Shown here: positions 29,978 to 38,108 of the stretch, in pieces | Position numbering within the stretch: the stretch's first letter is position 1 | Layout of the letters: every line of letters starts with the position of its first letter | Source: Ramlibacter montanisoli | GTDB taxonomy: Bacteria > Pseudomonadota > Gammaproteobacteria > Burkholderiales > Burkholderiaceae_C | Assembly: GCF_013087525.1 (NCBI RefSeq) | Contig: NZ_JABFCS010000001.1 | Span: 1,178,001-1,242,000 of the forward strand | Direction: 5' to 3' | Length of the DNA: 64,000 nucleotides | The notes under the pieces: generated by a model | Seen by the model: only the letters and a program-made list of their open reading frames with translations | Databases searched by the model: none | Told to the model about the DNA's origin: nothing | Translations under genes and position numbers: made by a program

Positions 29978-31191
29978 TCAGGCCTTGAGCGGGAAGACCG
30001 GCTCGGCCTGCCGGTACTCGCGCGGCACGATCACCTTGATGTCGTTGCCCGAGACCTGCGTCATCAGCGGCTGCGCGCCGGTGTTCTGGCCGTTCACGAA
30101 CTTGGTCGGGCCGTAGGGGAGGAAGTGGTCCGAGAAAGTGCTGGTCTCCAGCGCGTTGATGATCGCGGCGCGGTCCGTGGACTTGGCGCGTTCCAGCGCG
30201 TCGGCCAGCAGGCGCGTCGCCGTATAGGTCAGGAACACCTCGTAGCTGTAGAAGATGTTCTTGGCCTCGGTGCGCTTCTTCAGGTCGAAGCTGCGCTTGT
30301 CCCTGGGGTTGAACCAGTGGTTGCAGTCGATGATGCCGTCGGCCGCCTGCGGGAATTCCTTGACGAACTTGTAGCTGGAGGCCGCGCCGCCCAGCACCGA
30401 GTAGATCGCCTTGGGCGTCACCTTCTGCTGCTGCATGGTGCGCACCAGCAGCGCGTACTCGTTGTAGTAGTTGGCCGGGATGACGATGTCCGGGTTCAGC
30501 GCCTTCATCCGCAGCACGATGTTGTTGAAGTCGCGCGTCGGGTTGGCGTGCTTGACGACTTCCTTGACCTCGTAGCCGTAGCCGGGCAGTTCGCGCGCCA
30601 GCAGGTTGGCCGTGCCGGTGCCGAACAGCGATTCCTCGTGGATGATCATCACCGTCTTGGCCGGCTTGCCCGCCGCGGTGTTCAGCACGTGCAGGTTGGC
30701 CAGCGCGATGTCGGCGCACTTCTTGTAGCCGGGCGAGAAGCGGAAGGTGTTCTTCAGGCCGCGCTCGACGATCTGGTCGGCCACGCCGACGTCCACCACG
30801 TGCGGCAGGTTGTACTTGGCGGCGGCCTGCGTGGTCGCCAGGCAGATCGCCGAGGCATAGGCGCCGACCACCGCACTGACGCCGGCCTCGTTCATCTTCT
30901 CGATTTCCGCCGTGCCCGCCGCCGGCGTGGACTGCGCGTCGCCCAGCAGCGCCTCGAGCTTCGCGCCGCCCAGCGAGCGGATGCCGCCGGCCTTGTTGAT
31001 GTCCTCGATGGCCATCAGCGCGCCTTCGCGGCATTGCTGCCCGGAATAGGCCAGCGCACCCGTCACCGGGTGCAGCACGCCGACGCGGATGGCGCGCGGC
31101 TGCGCGCCGCCCACCAGCGGGAAGGCCAGGGCCGAGGCGGCGGCGCCCGCGTGGGCGATGAAGCGGCGGCGGTTCGACAGGGTGCACTCAT
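29978..31191 (-). CDS. livK: Liv-type ABC transporter substrate-binding protein, frameshifted in the signal peptide
   Basis: Periplasmic binding protein of the Leu/Ile/Val/amide-binding fold. Mature part runs IRVGVLHPVTGALAYSG..., with GTGTANLLARELPGYGYEVK typical of the family's second lobe. The ATG at 31191 has AGGAG upstream but reads out of frame after MSAP; adding one C in the G/C run near 31181 joins it to SNRRRFIAHAGAAASALAFPL, a clear export signal, and gives 404 residues. Without this correction the signal peptide would be missing. Confidence 0.85.
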
Positions 31192-31213
31192 CGTTCGTTC
31201 TCCTGGGTTTTCT

Positions 31214-32026
31214 TCAGTGGAACTGCGCGGACAACTCGCTGCTGACCCACACCTTGGCGGCTATGTCGCCGACGCGGGACAGCTGCATCTGGTATTCGTA
31301 GCGATCCGGCCGGTACAGGCCGTGCAGCCACTGCACAGGCCGGCCCAGTTCGTCGTGGATCAGGCGGCGCACCGCCAGCAGGGCCGAACCGACGGCCACG
31401 CCCAGGTGGGCGGCGACCTGGCCGTCGGCCAGGCGGGCGGAGATGGTCTGGCGGGCGCCGCCCACGCGCACGCCGGATTCCTCCAGCAGCACCAGGATCG
31501 GCTTCTTCGCCAGCTCACGCTTGCCGAAGCTGCGGGCGAGCTCGCCCGGAACCCAGGTGGTGATGTGCGACAGCGGTCCTTCGCTGGTGGAGCGCACGCG
31601 CACGGCTTTCTGCACCGGGTCTCCGGGGGCGACCTGCAGGGCCTGCGCGACCTCGGTGGTGGCACCGACCACGCTGACTTCGATCACGCGCACGGTGGTG
31701 TTCAGGCTGGTGCTGACCAGGTTTTCCAGCAGGCCGGTGAGGCGCGTGGTCTTGGTGCGCGGCTGGGCGGCCCGGGGCCGCTGCGCGTCCACGGCGGCCG
31801 GGGCCACCGGCCGCGTGCCGCGTCCCCGCTCGCGCGCGATCAGCCCCTCGCCCGCCAGCTCCTGCAGCGCGCGGCGCACCGTCACGCGCGCCACCCCGAA
31901 CTGCCGCATCAGCGCGAGTTCACCGGGCAGGCCCCCGGCGAAGCGGCCCTCGTGCAACTGCTCGCGCAGCACGAGGTAGACCTGGTGGTACTTGGGCAGG
32001 GGCAGGGCGTCCGCCATGGCGCGCAT
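31214..32026 (-). CDS. GntR/HutC-family transcriptional regulator (UTRA domain)
   Basis: Regulator of 270 residues: winged helix at about 10-75 (ELALMRQFGVARVTVRRALQELAGEGLI) and a UTRA ligand-binding domain from about 95 to the end. First gene of the 12-gene catabolic operon, with 22 bases to the binding-protein gene, so it probably controls the operon and itself. Two ATGs (32026 and 32017) are possible starts. Inverted TTGTCC/GGACAA repeats lie just upstream. The effector is probably the operon's substrate or an intermediate. Confidence 0.88.
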   Translation of the reverse strand: MRAMADALPLPKYHQVYLVLREQLHEGRFAGGLPGELALMRQFGVARVTVRRALQELAGEGLIARERGRGTRPVAPAAVDAQRPRAAQPRTKTTRLTGLLENLVSTSLNTTVRVIEVSVVGATTEVAQALQVAPGDPVQKAVRVRSTSEGPLSHITTWVPGELARSFGKRELAKKPILVLLEESGVRVGGARQTISARLADGQVAAHLGVAVGSALLAVRRLIHDELGRPVQWLHGLYRPDRYEYQMQLSRVGDIAAKVWVSSELSAQFH

Positions 32027-32041
32027 GGTCGAACCGTTCTA

Positions 32042-32073
32042 TTGTCCTGTCAATGGGACATTTGATGGGACAA
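32042..32073. promoter_or_regulatory. Candidate operator of the GntR-family regulator
   Basis: TTGTCC at 32042-32047 is mirrored by GGACAA at 32068-32073, and an inner TGTCC/GGACA pair spans 32043-32060. ATGGGACA is also directly repeated. The region begins 15 bases upstream of the regulator's first ATG, where an autoregulatory operator would lie. Prediction from symmetry only. Confidence 0.45.
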
Positions 32074-32080
32074 CTGCATT

Positions 32081-32109
32081 CCCGTCATCCCCGCGGAGGC
32101 GGGGACCCA
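32081..32109. repeat. Short palindromic repeat, CCCCGC/GCGGGG type
   Basis: CCCGTCATCCCCGC followed by GGAG and GCGGGGACCCA. It resembles the GTCATCCCCGCGAAGGCGGGGAT elements scattered through many betaproteobacterial genomes. It lies between the regulator's promoter and the 3' end of the SDR gene and may serve as that gene's terminator hairpin. Confidence 0.6.
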
Positions 32110-32123
32110 AGGCGTTCCCCCGC

Positions 32124-32879
32124 TCAGGCCGCCGAGTAGCCGCCGTCCACCGGAATCGCGGCCCCCGTCACGAACGCGCTCGCCCCACTCGACAGGAACA
32201 CCGCGATGCCCGCCAGGTCCTGCGGCGTGCCCCAGCGCCCCGCCGGCGTGCGGGCCAGCACGCGCTCGTTCAGGCCCGACACCTGGTTGCGTGCGCCGAC
32301 GGTCAGTTCCGTGTCGATCCAGCCGGGGAGCACTGCATTCACCTGGATGCCGTCACCGGCCCACGCGAGGGCGAGCGATTTCGTCAGCTGCACGATGCCG
32401 CCCTTGCTGGCGCAATAGGCTGGCGCATAGGGCGCCCCGAAGGTCGAGAGGATCGAACCGATGTTGATGATCTTGCCGCTGCCGGCCGCCTTCATCAGCG
32501 GGAAGGCGGCGCGGGCGCAGAGGAAGGCGCTGGTCAGGTTCACGTCCATGACCCGGTTCCAGTCGTCCAGGCTGAAGTCCTGCGGCGGCTTGCGGATGGT
32601 GCTGCCCGCGTTGTTGACCAGGATGTCGAGGCGGCCATGCCGTGCCTGCACGTCCGCGAACAGGCGCTGCACTTCCCGCTCCTGCGCCACGTCGCAGGCC
32701 AGCGCCTCCGCGCGGATCCCCAGCGACTGCAGTTCGCGCAACGCCGCTGCGGATTTTTCCGCGTTGCGGCCGACGATGATCACGGTGGCGCCGGCCTGCC
32801 CGATCCCCCGTGCCATCCCGAGGCCGATGCCGCCGTTGCCCCCGGTGACGAGGGCGATCTTGTCGGTCAGGTCGAACAT
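32124..32879 (-). CDS. SDR-family oxidoreductase
   Basis: Classical short-chain dehydrogenase, 251 residues, complete. NAD(P) site VTGGNGGIGLGMA, NNAG motif (ILVNNAG), catalytic Ser in NIGSILS and YxxxK as YCASKGG. The residues after the first Rossmann strand (GRNAEKS) do not settle NAD against NADP. Substrate unknown; resembles gluconate 5-dehydrogenase/2-deoxy-D-gluconate 3-dehydrogenase-type enzymes. It is divergent from dnaQ, with 22 bases between starts, and is transcribed toward the catabolic operon, from which it is separated by the regulator's promoter region. Confidence 0.87.
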   Translation of the reverse strand: MFDLTDKIALVTGGNGGIGLGMARGIGQAGATVIIVGRNAEKSAAALRELQSLGIRAEALACDVAQEREVQRLFADVQARHGRLDILVNNAGSTIRKPPQDFSLDDWNRVMDVNLTSAFLCARAAFPLMKAAGSGKIINIGSILSTFGAPYAPAYCASKGGIVQLTKSLALAWAGDGIQVNAVLPGWIDTELTVGARNQVSGLNERVLARTPAGRWGTPQDLAGIAVFLSSGASAFVTGAAIPVDGGYSAA

Positions 32880-32901
32880 GCGCTCAAGCATAATCCGGCC
32901 G

Positions 32902-33618
32902 ATGCGCCAGATCGTCCTCGACACCGAAACCACGGGTTTGTCCGCAGAAGCGGGAGACCGGATCATCGAGATCGGCTGCGTGGAGCTGGTCGCGCGCAAG
33001 CTCACCGGCAACAACAAGCACTGGTACCTGAACCCGGAGCGCGACTCGCACGAGGACGCGCTGAAGGTCCACGGCATCAGCAACGAGTTCCTGCGCGACA
33101 AGCCCAAGTTCGGCGCGATCGCCGACGAACTGATGGAGTACGTCGCCGGCGCCGAGATCATCATCCACAACGCCGCCTTCGACATCGGCTTCCTGAACAA
33201 GGAACTCGACCTGCTGGGCCGCCGGCCCTTCCCGGGGCACGTGGCCAAGGTGACGGACACGCTGGCGATGGCCAAGGAGATGTATCCCGGCAAGCGCAAC
33301 AGCCTGGACGCGCTGTGCGACCGCCTGGGCGTGGACAACTCGGGGCGCACGCTGCACGGCGCGCTGCTGGACGCGGAACTGCTGGCGGACGTCTACATCA
33401 ACCTCACGCGCGGCCAGGACGCGCTGCTGATCGACGAGGCGGATGCGCACGCGGTCGGGGCGATCCTCACGCGGGTGGACCTGCGCCAGTTCACGCTGCC
33501 CGTGCTGCTGGCGAACGACCAGGAGGCGGCCGCCCACGAGGAGGTCCTCAAGCAGTTGGACAAGGCCTCCGGCGGCAAGACAGTCTGGCGTCAGATCCCC
33601 ATTTTGCCTGTGGCATAA
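32902..33618 (+). CDS. dnaQ: DNA polymerase III epsilon subunit (3'-5' exonuclease)
   Basis: Proofreading subunit, 238 residues. Exo I LDTETTGL with DxE, Exo II HNAAFDIGFL, Exo III with HGALLDAELLADVY (HxxxxD). The C-terminus is where the alpha subunit binds. ATG at 32902 (MRQIVLDTETTG); the frame is open upstream but those residues overlap the divergent SDR gene. tRNA-Val follows 23 bases after the stop. Confidence 0.95.
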   Translation: MRQIVLDTETTGLSAEAGDRIIEIGCVELVARKLTGNNKHWYLNPERDSHEDALKVHGISNEFLRDKPKFGAIADELMEYVAGAEIIIHNAAFDIGFLNKELDLLGRRPFPGHVAKVTDTLAMAKEMYPGKRNSLDALCDRLGVDNSGRTLHGALLDAELLADVYINLTRGQDALLIDEADAHAVGAILTRVDLRQFTLPVLLANDQEAAAHEEVLKQLDKASGGKTVWRQIPILPVA

Positions 33619-33641
33619 TTGCGGGCTTCCCGACAGGGGAC

Positions 33642-33716
33642 GGGTGATTAGCTCAGCGGTAGAGCACTGCCTTCACACGGCAGGGGTCACATGTTCGATC
33701 CATGTATCACCCACCA
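33642..33716 (+). tRNA. tRNA-Val (anticodon CAC)
   Basis: A 75-base cloverleaf: acceptor GGGTGAT/ATCACCC, D-arm GCTC..GAGC, anticodon stem CTGCC/GGCAG around TTCACAC (anticodon CAC), T-arm ACATG-TTCGATC-CATGT, discriminator A and encoded CCA. All stems pair fully. Confidence 0.97.
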
Positions 33717-33735
33717 TCTAAATCACGGCACTTGC

Positions 33736-33763
33736 GCGACCCTTAGGGGTCGCTTCTCTTTCT
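33736..33763 (+). terminator. Intrinsic terminator after tRNA-Val
   Basis: GCGACCC and GGGTCGC form a 7-base-pair stem with loop TTAG, followed by a T-rich tail (TTCTCTTTCT). It starts 20 bases after the tRNA. The remaining bases to 33982 hold no gene I can support. Confidence 0.75.
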
Positions 33764-33982
33764 AGCATCGCTGGTGCATTCGCTCGCCCAAAGGTCCGGT
33801 CTATTCCCTCCGGCAACTGCCCGGTTTCCTGGCAGGTGTAGGGGCATTGCGTCGTTACCAACGCCGAATGGATGAGCCTGAGGGATGAGACGCTCGCTTT
33901 GGCGGTGATCTGCACACACCCTGATCGCACCGATTCGCAGCGGCACTTCTAAGGGCTCGTGCCCGCGGGCATCTCCATTTGT

Positions 33983-35957
33983 TCATGAGCCCAGCGTGTG
34001 CTCGTGCACGTTCTTGAAGGGGTAGAGCATGGAGATCCCAGCGCTAGACGGCTTGCGCGGGGTTGCCGCACGGAGTGCGCTAATCAACGCTGGCACTGCG
34101 AAACTGACCGCGGATCGGGCAAGATGGTGTCCGTCCATATACAGCGGCCTGCCATCGCGCTCAATCGCGCAGGATCCACCTGAGCAAAGATCCCGCCACA
34201 ATGACACGCGAGGCCGGCCTTCCACCGCAGCGAAGTACGCCGCATTGTGGCGCAGGTACTCGTGGACACTGTAAGTTGTAGGCGCTGAGCGCCCATACGC
34301 CGCGCGCTGCGCCAACATGCGTGGCACAGAACTAGAGCTCCCGGCAACGGATCGACGACGAGTGAAAAGGCAGACCTCTTAAGACCGCGAGCGATCACCT
34401 CTTGGGCAGACCCCGGTAGTCCGTCCGTGACGTTCGGGTAGCCGCTCCAGTACCCGACTAGGATGATGCGAAGATCGCGCGAAGCGGCAAGTTGTGCGAC
34501 AGCCATTGCGAACGGTTCGCACTCGCGGTAGTGGCCGGGACGCCGAACACCTTGCAACGGGACGCACCCGTCACGGGTCGCCAGAAAAGCAGATTGGCCC
34601 AACTGCCGCAGCGCCGCGTCAAACGCTGACTGCATCGCGAATCCGTGCGAGTCGCCCCATAGGATCCACTGCGGTGCCTGACTCACCTCTCCGATGAGGC
34701 AAAGTTGCCCGGCTGCGGCTTGCGCGGCAGTCCTGTTGTCGCAATGCTGCAAGTCAGGGTCCATGTCCATCGACGCTGCTTCAAGGGCAGCGACTTGCGG
34801 CGGGAAACGACTGGGCAATCCCCCAACGTTACCGCGCCGACTAATACACCGAGCGCGCCAGCGACCACCGAAAAGCGGGCGATGGAACTTACCCTTCGAC
34901 GCGTTCGAACAGGCTCCTCCACAAATATGTATGTCAACGTTGACAGGGCCACAGTAAGTCCCGCTAGTAAAAAGATGGATGCAGCATCAGGTTCACCCCA
35001 CAGGTACCGATAGAAGACGATTACTGGCCAGTGCCACAAGTACAGCGAAAACGATATGCGCCCGATGAAGACGGCCGCACCCCATCGCAGGGGCGAGGCT
35101 GCCTGCATGCCTCCCGCGTGCAGCAGCAACGCAGCGCCGGCACATGGCAAAAGCGCCGCAAAGCCTGGGAACGGGGTAGCCTCTGAGTATCCGAATACCG
35201 CGATGCCGATAAGAAGGAAACCAGCAGCGGCTTCCCACGATCGCGCTGCCGGAAGTCGCGCCATGGCCAAGCAAGCGCCGAGCATGAGCTCCCACGCCCG
35301 GAATGGACACCAATAGAAGGCCAGAGCGGGTGATCGGGTCACGAACCATGCGTCGGCGATAAAGGACAATGTCGCCGCCATGCCCACCACCACAAGCGAC
35401 CGCCGCGCCTTTATCGCGAACATCAAGAACAATGGGAACAGAATGTAGAACTGTTCCTCCACGCCAAGCGACCATGTGTGCAGCAGCGGCTTGAGTGCAG
35501 CTGGCTCATCAAAGTACCCGACTTCCGACCAGAAGTGGAAGTTGGAGGCGAAGACGAGCGTGGCGATCATGGAACGACCATAGGCCGCGAGGTCCAGTGG
35601 CATGAGCAGTACCGATGCAGCCGCGGTGGTGGCAGCCAGCACCACCATGAGAGCCGGCAAGATGCGGCGTGCGCGGCGCTCGTAGAAGCGCAGAAGGTGT
35701 GAGTCGGAGAGGAGGCGCTGCGTGATCAAGAACCCGGAGATCACGAAAAAGATGTCTACGCCAACGTAACCGCCACCAAAGCCTGGGACTCCCAGATGGA
35801 ACAGCACAATCGGCAACACCGCGAGGGCGCGTAAGCCGTCAATGTCGGGGCGATGACCTACCGCCGAATGTCCCAATTGTGGATTTGGGTCCAATGTTTG
35901 CTCCCCTCGGGCGGGATCATACGAGCAGATGTTCAGCCAGAACTTCCAGCCGAGCAT
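33983..35957 (-). CDS. Acyltransferase-3 (OafA/YrhL) with C-terminal SGNH domain, two frameshifts
   Basis: Membrane O-acyltransferase that typically acetylates lipopolysaccharide or another surface glycan. N-terminal acyltransferase-3 domain with many helices: HRPDIDGLRALAVLPIVLFH, FFVISGFLIT, TWSLGVEEQFYI. C-terminal SGNH hydrolase-like domain: LWGDSHGFAM (GDSH) and a late DGHHLA (the D-x-x-H pair). Frames change near 34822 (C run at 34820-34824) and near 34355, each explained by one lost base; the restored protein has 658 residues, normal for this two-domain type. Base composition is visibly lower in G+C than the neighbours, and the gene lies next to tRNA-Val, suggesting horizontal transfer. 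The start could be a few codons further in. Confidence 0.82.
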
Positions 35958-36024
35958 TGCCCGGCGCGATGCGGCTGCAACAGGCCCGCTTGACCACGAT
36001 CACTTCCGGCACCAGCATGCAACG

Positions 36025-36444
36025 ATGCCCCTCCCGCACCTGCACCGTCGCCGCCTGCTCGTGCTTTCCGCCAGCTTGGCCGCGCCCTGGTTTCGCACCG
36101 ACGCCGCGCCGCCCCAGCGGCGCTGGTACGAAGCCGCCGAGGCGATGCGGCGCCTGGCGCTGAGTCAGGGCGACCAGCCCTATGGCGCCGTCGTCGTGCA
36201 GGGGGACCGCATCGTCGGCCAGGGACCCAGCCGCGTGCTGCAGCGACAGGATCTCGATGCCCATGCCGAGCGCGAAGCGATCCGCGATGCCCGCGAGCGT
36301 GTCGGCCCGGACGTGCTCCGTGGCGCCGTGCTCTATTCGACCTCGCGACCCTGTGCCTTGTGCGAGGCGGCTGCCGCGCAGGCCGGCCTGGCCCGGATGA
36401 TCCATGGAGCGGACCTGACCGATGCTGGCGCCCCCGCCCGGTGA
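36025..36444 (+). CDS. Exported cytidine/deoxycytidylate-deaminase-like protein
   Basis: Small zinc deaminase (139 residues) with the HAE motif (DAHAERE) and PCxxC (RPCALCEAA), the two halves of the zinc site in nucleoside/base deaminases. Unusually, the N-terminus is a twin-arginine-like export signal (HRRRLLVLSASLAAPWF). The start was chosen at MPLPHLH, directly before this signal; an upstream ATG at 35929 would add a region overlapping the divergent acyltransferase. Possible substrates are guanine, cytosine or related bases; the periplasmic location is inferred. It is short after the PCxxC motif relative to guanine deaminases. Confidence 0.72.
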   Translation: MPLPHLHRRRLLVLSASLAAPWFRTDAAPPQRRWYEAAEAMRRLALSQGDQPYGAVVVQGDRIVGQGPSRVLQRQDLDAHAEREAIRDARERVGPDVLRGAVLYSTSRPCALCEAAAAQAGLARMIHGADLTDAGAPAR

Positions 36445-36518
36445 CCTGAGCGGCGGCGAGGATCGGTCAGCGGCGACGATGCGAAGGGGTCGGCGAGCAG
36501 GGCTGCGGCAGCATGAAG

Positions 36519-36540
36519 AACGCCACCCGGAGGTGGCGTT
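36519..36540 (-). terminator. Hairpin at the 3' end of the transglycosylase gene
   Basis: Perfect 9-base-pair inverted repeat AACGCCACC/GGTGGCGTT with loop CGGA, 20 bases beyond the stop of the minus-strand gene. The tail is only mildly T-rich (CTTCAT), so efficiency is uncertain. Confidence 0.55.
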
Positions 36541-36560
36541 GTCGCCGGCGCCTAGGGGCT

Positions 36561-37424
36561 TCAGATGTCGAACCGCTGCGCCAGCTGCGAGGCTTCGGCA
36601 GCACCGGCTCGCACGTTGCGGATGTGGCGCTGGGTCTCGACCGGCAGCTGGGTGGTGTTGAAGCCATCCCACTTGTTGCGGCCCTTGATGGACAGGTTGT
36701 AGTACACCGACACGCCTTCGCGGATCTTCTGCGCGCGGTCCTCGGGGCTGAGCTTCAGGTGCGCGATCTTGTCTTCGGCCCACTCGGCGCCGTGCTTCAT
36801 GTTCACGGCGGCGGCGAACACGGCCTGCACCGGGTCGTTGGGGTCCTTGAGGCCCAGGCCACGGGCGGTGCGCGGCTCGAACTGCGCGAGGCCGATGCTT
36901 TCCACGCCGTTCCGTCCCATGCCCGTGCGCGGGATCCAGTCGGTCTCGGCGTCGATCACGCCATACACGTCCTGGAAGGACAGGCCCACCTTGTGCAGGC
37001 CGGCACGCTCGGCGGCAGCCTGGGCCAGCAGGAGGCGCGATTCCTCGTCCAGCGTCTGGACGGGCTTGCCCGCGTAACGCACGGTCTGGAACTTGATCTG
37101 CGCGCGCACGGCTTCCTGGGACGCGAACTTGACCGCGGCGGCGGCCACCGGCGTCGCCATGCGGATCGCAGGCGCCGCGGCGGGAGCGGCCTTGCTGACG
37201 GCGGCCACTGCAGCGGCAGCGGTCGCGGTCGCGGCGGCGCTGGTGCGCGCCACTGCAGCGGCAGCCGAGGTTGCCTTCGCGGCGGCAGGCGCTGCGATGG
37301 AGGCTTCGATCCGGGCCGCGCCGGACACGGAAGGAACCATCTGGCTCGTCAGGCCCGCAAGGGCGCCGAGGATGGCGACCGTGGAGATGGCGCGGAAGGT
37401 GGTGGCTTTCGTGAACTGCTGCAT
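36561..37424 (-). CDS. Lytic transglycosylase-like (SLT domain) exported protein
   Basis: A 287-residue protein. N-terminal hydrophobic export segment (about residues 10-35), then roughly 90 residues of very Ala-rich sequence (AAAAVARTSAAATATAAAAV type), then an SLT-like domain from about residue 120: VIDAETDWIPR with the presumed catalytic Glu, and GLAQFEPRTARGLGL matching the GLxQxxP motif. It would cleave peptidoglycan glycan strands in the periplasm. The Ala-rich stretch is low complexity and may be a spacer. Single gene, with a hairpin downstream. Confidence 0.75.
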   Translation of the reverse strand: MQQFTKATTFRAISTVAILGALAGLTSQMVPSVSGAARIEASIAAPAAAKATSAAAAVARTSAAATATAAAAVAAVSKAAPAAAPAIRMATPVAAAAVKFASQEAVRAQIKFQTVRYAGKPVQTLDEESRLLLAQAAAERAGLHKVGLSFQDVYGVIDAETDWIPRTGMGRNGVESIGLAQFEPRTARGLGLKDPNDPVQAVFAAAVNMKHGAEWAEDKIAHLKLSPEDRAQKIREGVSVYYNLSIKGRNKWDGFNTTQLPVETQRHIRNVRAGAAEASQLAQRFDI

Positions 37425-37583
37425 GTGTCTCTGTCTGCTGACTCGCTTGTAGGAGGTCTCTTATGGACCTGTAGGAAGCGGGTAAGTTCGAAGCTCAGGC
37501 AGGCAGAATTCCGCCGATTCGGCCCTGAATCGGCCCTTGGGACGTAACAACGGGGGGGGAGGGTGGCTCTGCGGCAGGAAGTC

Positions 37584-38009
37584 CTAGCCCTCGCCCAGCG
37601 CGGTGGCGAGGGGCGCGAACCGGTCGGCACCCACGGCGTCCCGGATCCGGGCGGAGACGGCCACCAGCTCTTCGTAGCAGGTGGCTGCCTCGACCGCGAT
37701 GTTCAGGGGCGCCCCGCGCAGGCCCAGGCTGGCGGTCAGCCGGGCGGCGATGGGGTAGGCAGCGGCATAGCGGTCCTGGGCACCCAGGGCGGGACGCTGC
37801 GGGCTCACCGTCGCGGCAGGTACTGCGTTCGTGACGAGCTGCAGTTCGAACAGCCTCTCGATGTCATCCGGCGTGGCGCCAGACTGCAGGACTTCGGGCA
37901 GGCCACGCTTGCCGTCGATGAGGATCAGCGCCGTGCGCTGGCGCGGCGTGAGGGCCATGGACCGGTCCTTGAGGACCTGGTGGGCGGCCGCGGTCTTGGC
38001 TGGGATCAC
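37584..38009 (-). CDS. Hypothetical protein, 141 residues
   Basis: No recognised function. GTG start with AGGAGG seven bases upstream; an internal ATG (MALTPRQRTAL) is an alternative. The N-terminal 65 residues (LTPRQRTALILIDGKRGLPEVL) resemble a short segment seen in several Burkholderiales hypothetical proteins, possibly helix-turn-helix-like. The C-terminal 60 residues look helical. No signal peptide or membrane segment. It lies 99 bases after the D,D-endopeptidase gene on the same strand. Confidence 0.6.
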   Translation of the reverse strand: MIPAKTAAAHQVLKDRSMALTPRQRTALILIDGKRGLPEVLQSGATPDDIERLFELQLVTNAVPAATVSPQRPALGAQDRYAAAYPIAARLTASLGLRGAPLNIAVEAATCYEELVAVSARIRDAVGADRFAPLATALGEG

Positions 38010-38108
38010 TGGCTTTCCTCCTGGCGGGCTGCAAACCGCTCAAGCCAGGCCAGTGTCGGGCACGCGACGGCGCGCCCGAATCGGGAGTGTCCCTTTAAGC
38101 GAAATCCT

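Noticed and set aside
33717..33982. Small open frames between tRNA-Val and the acyltransferase
   Set aside because: No RBS, no conserved residues and conflicting frames; only the tRNA terminator is supported there.
33642..36024. A genomic island with att duplication at tRNA-Val
   Set aside because: I found no second copy of the tRNA 3' end and no integrase in the window; only the base composition supports transfer.
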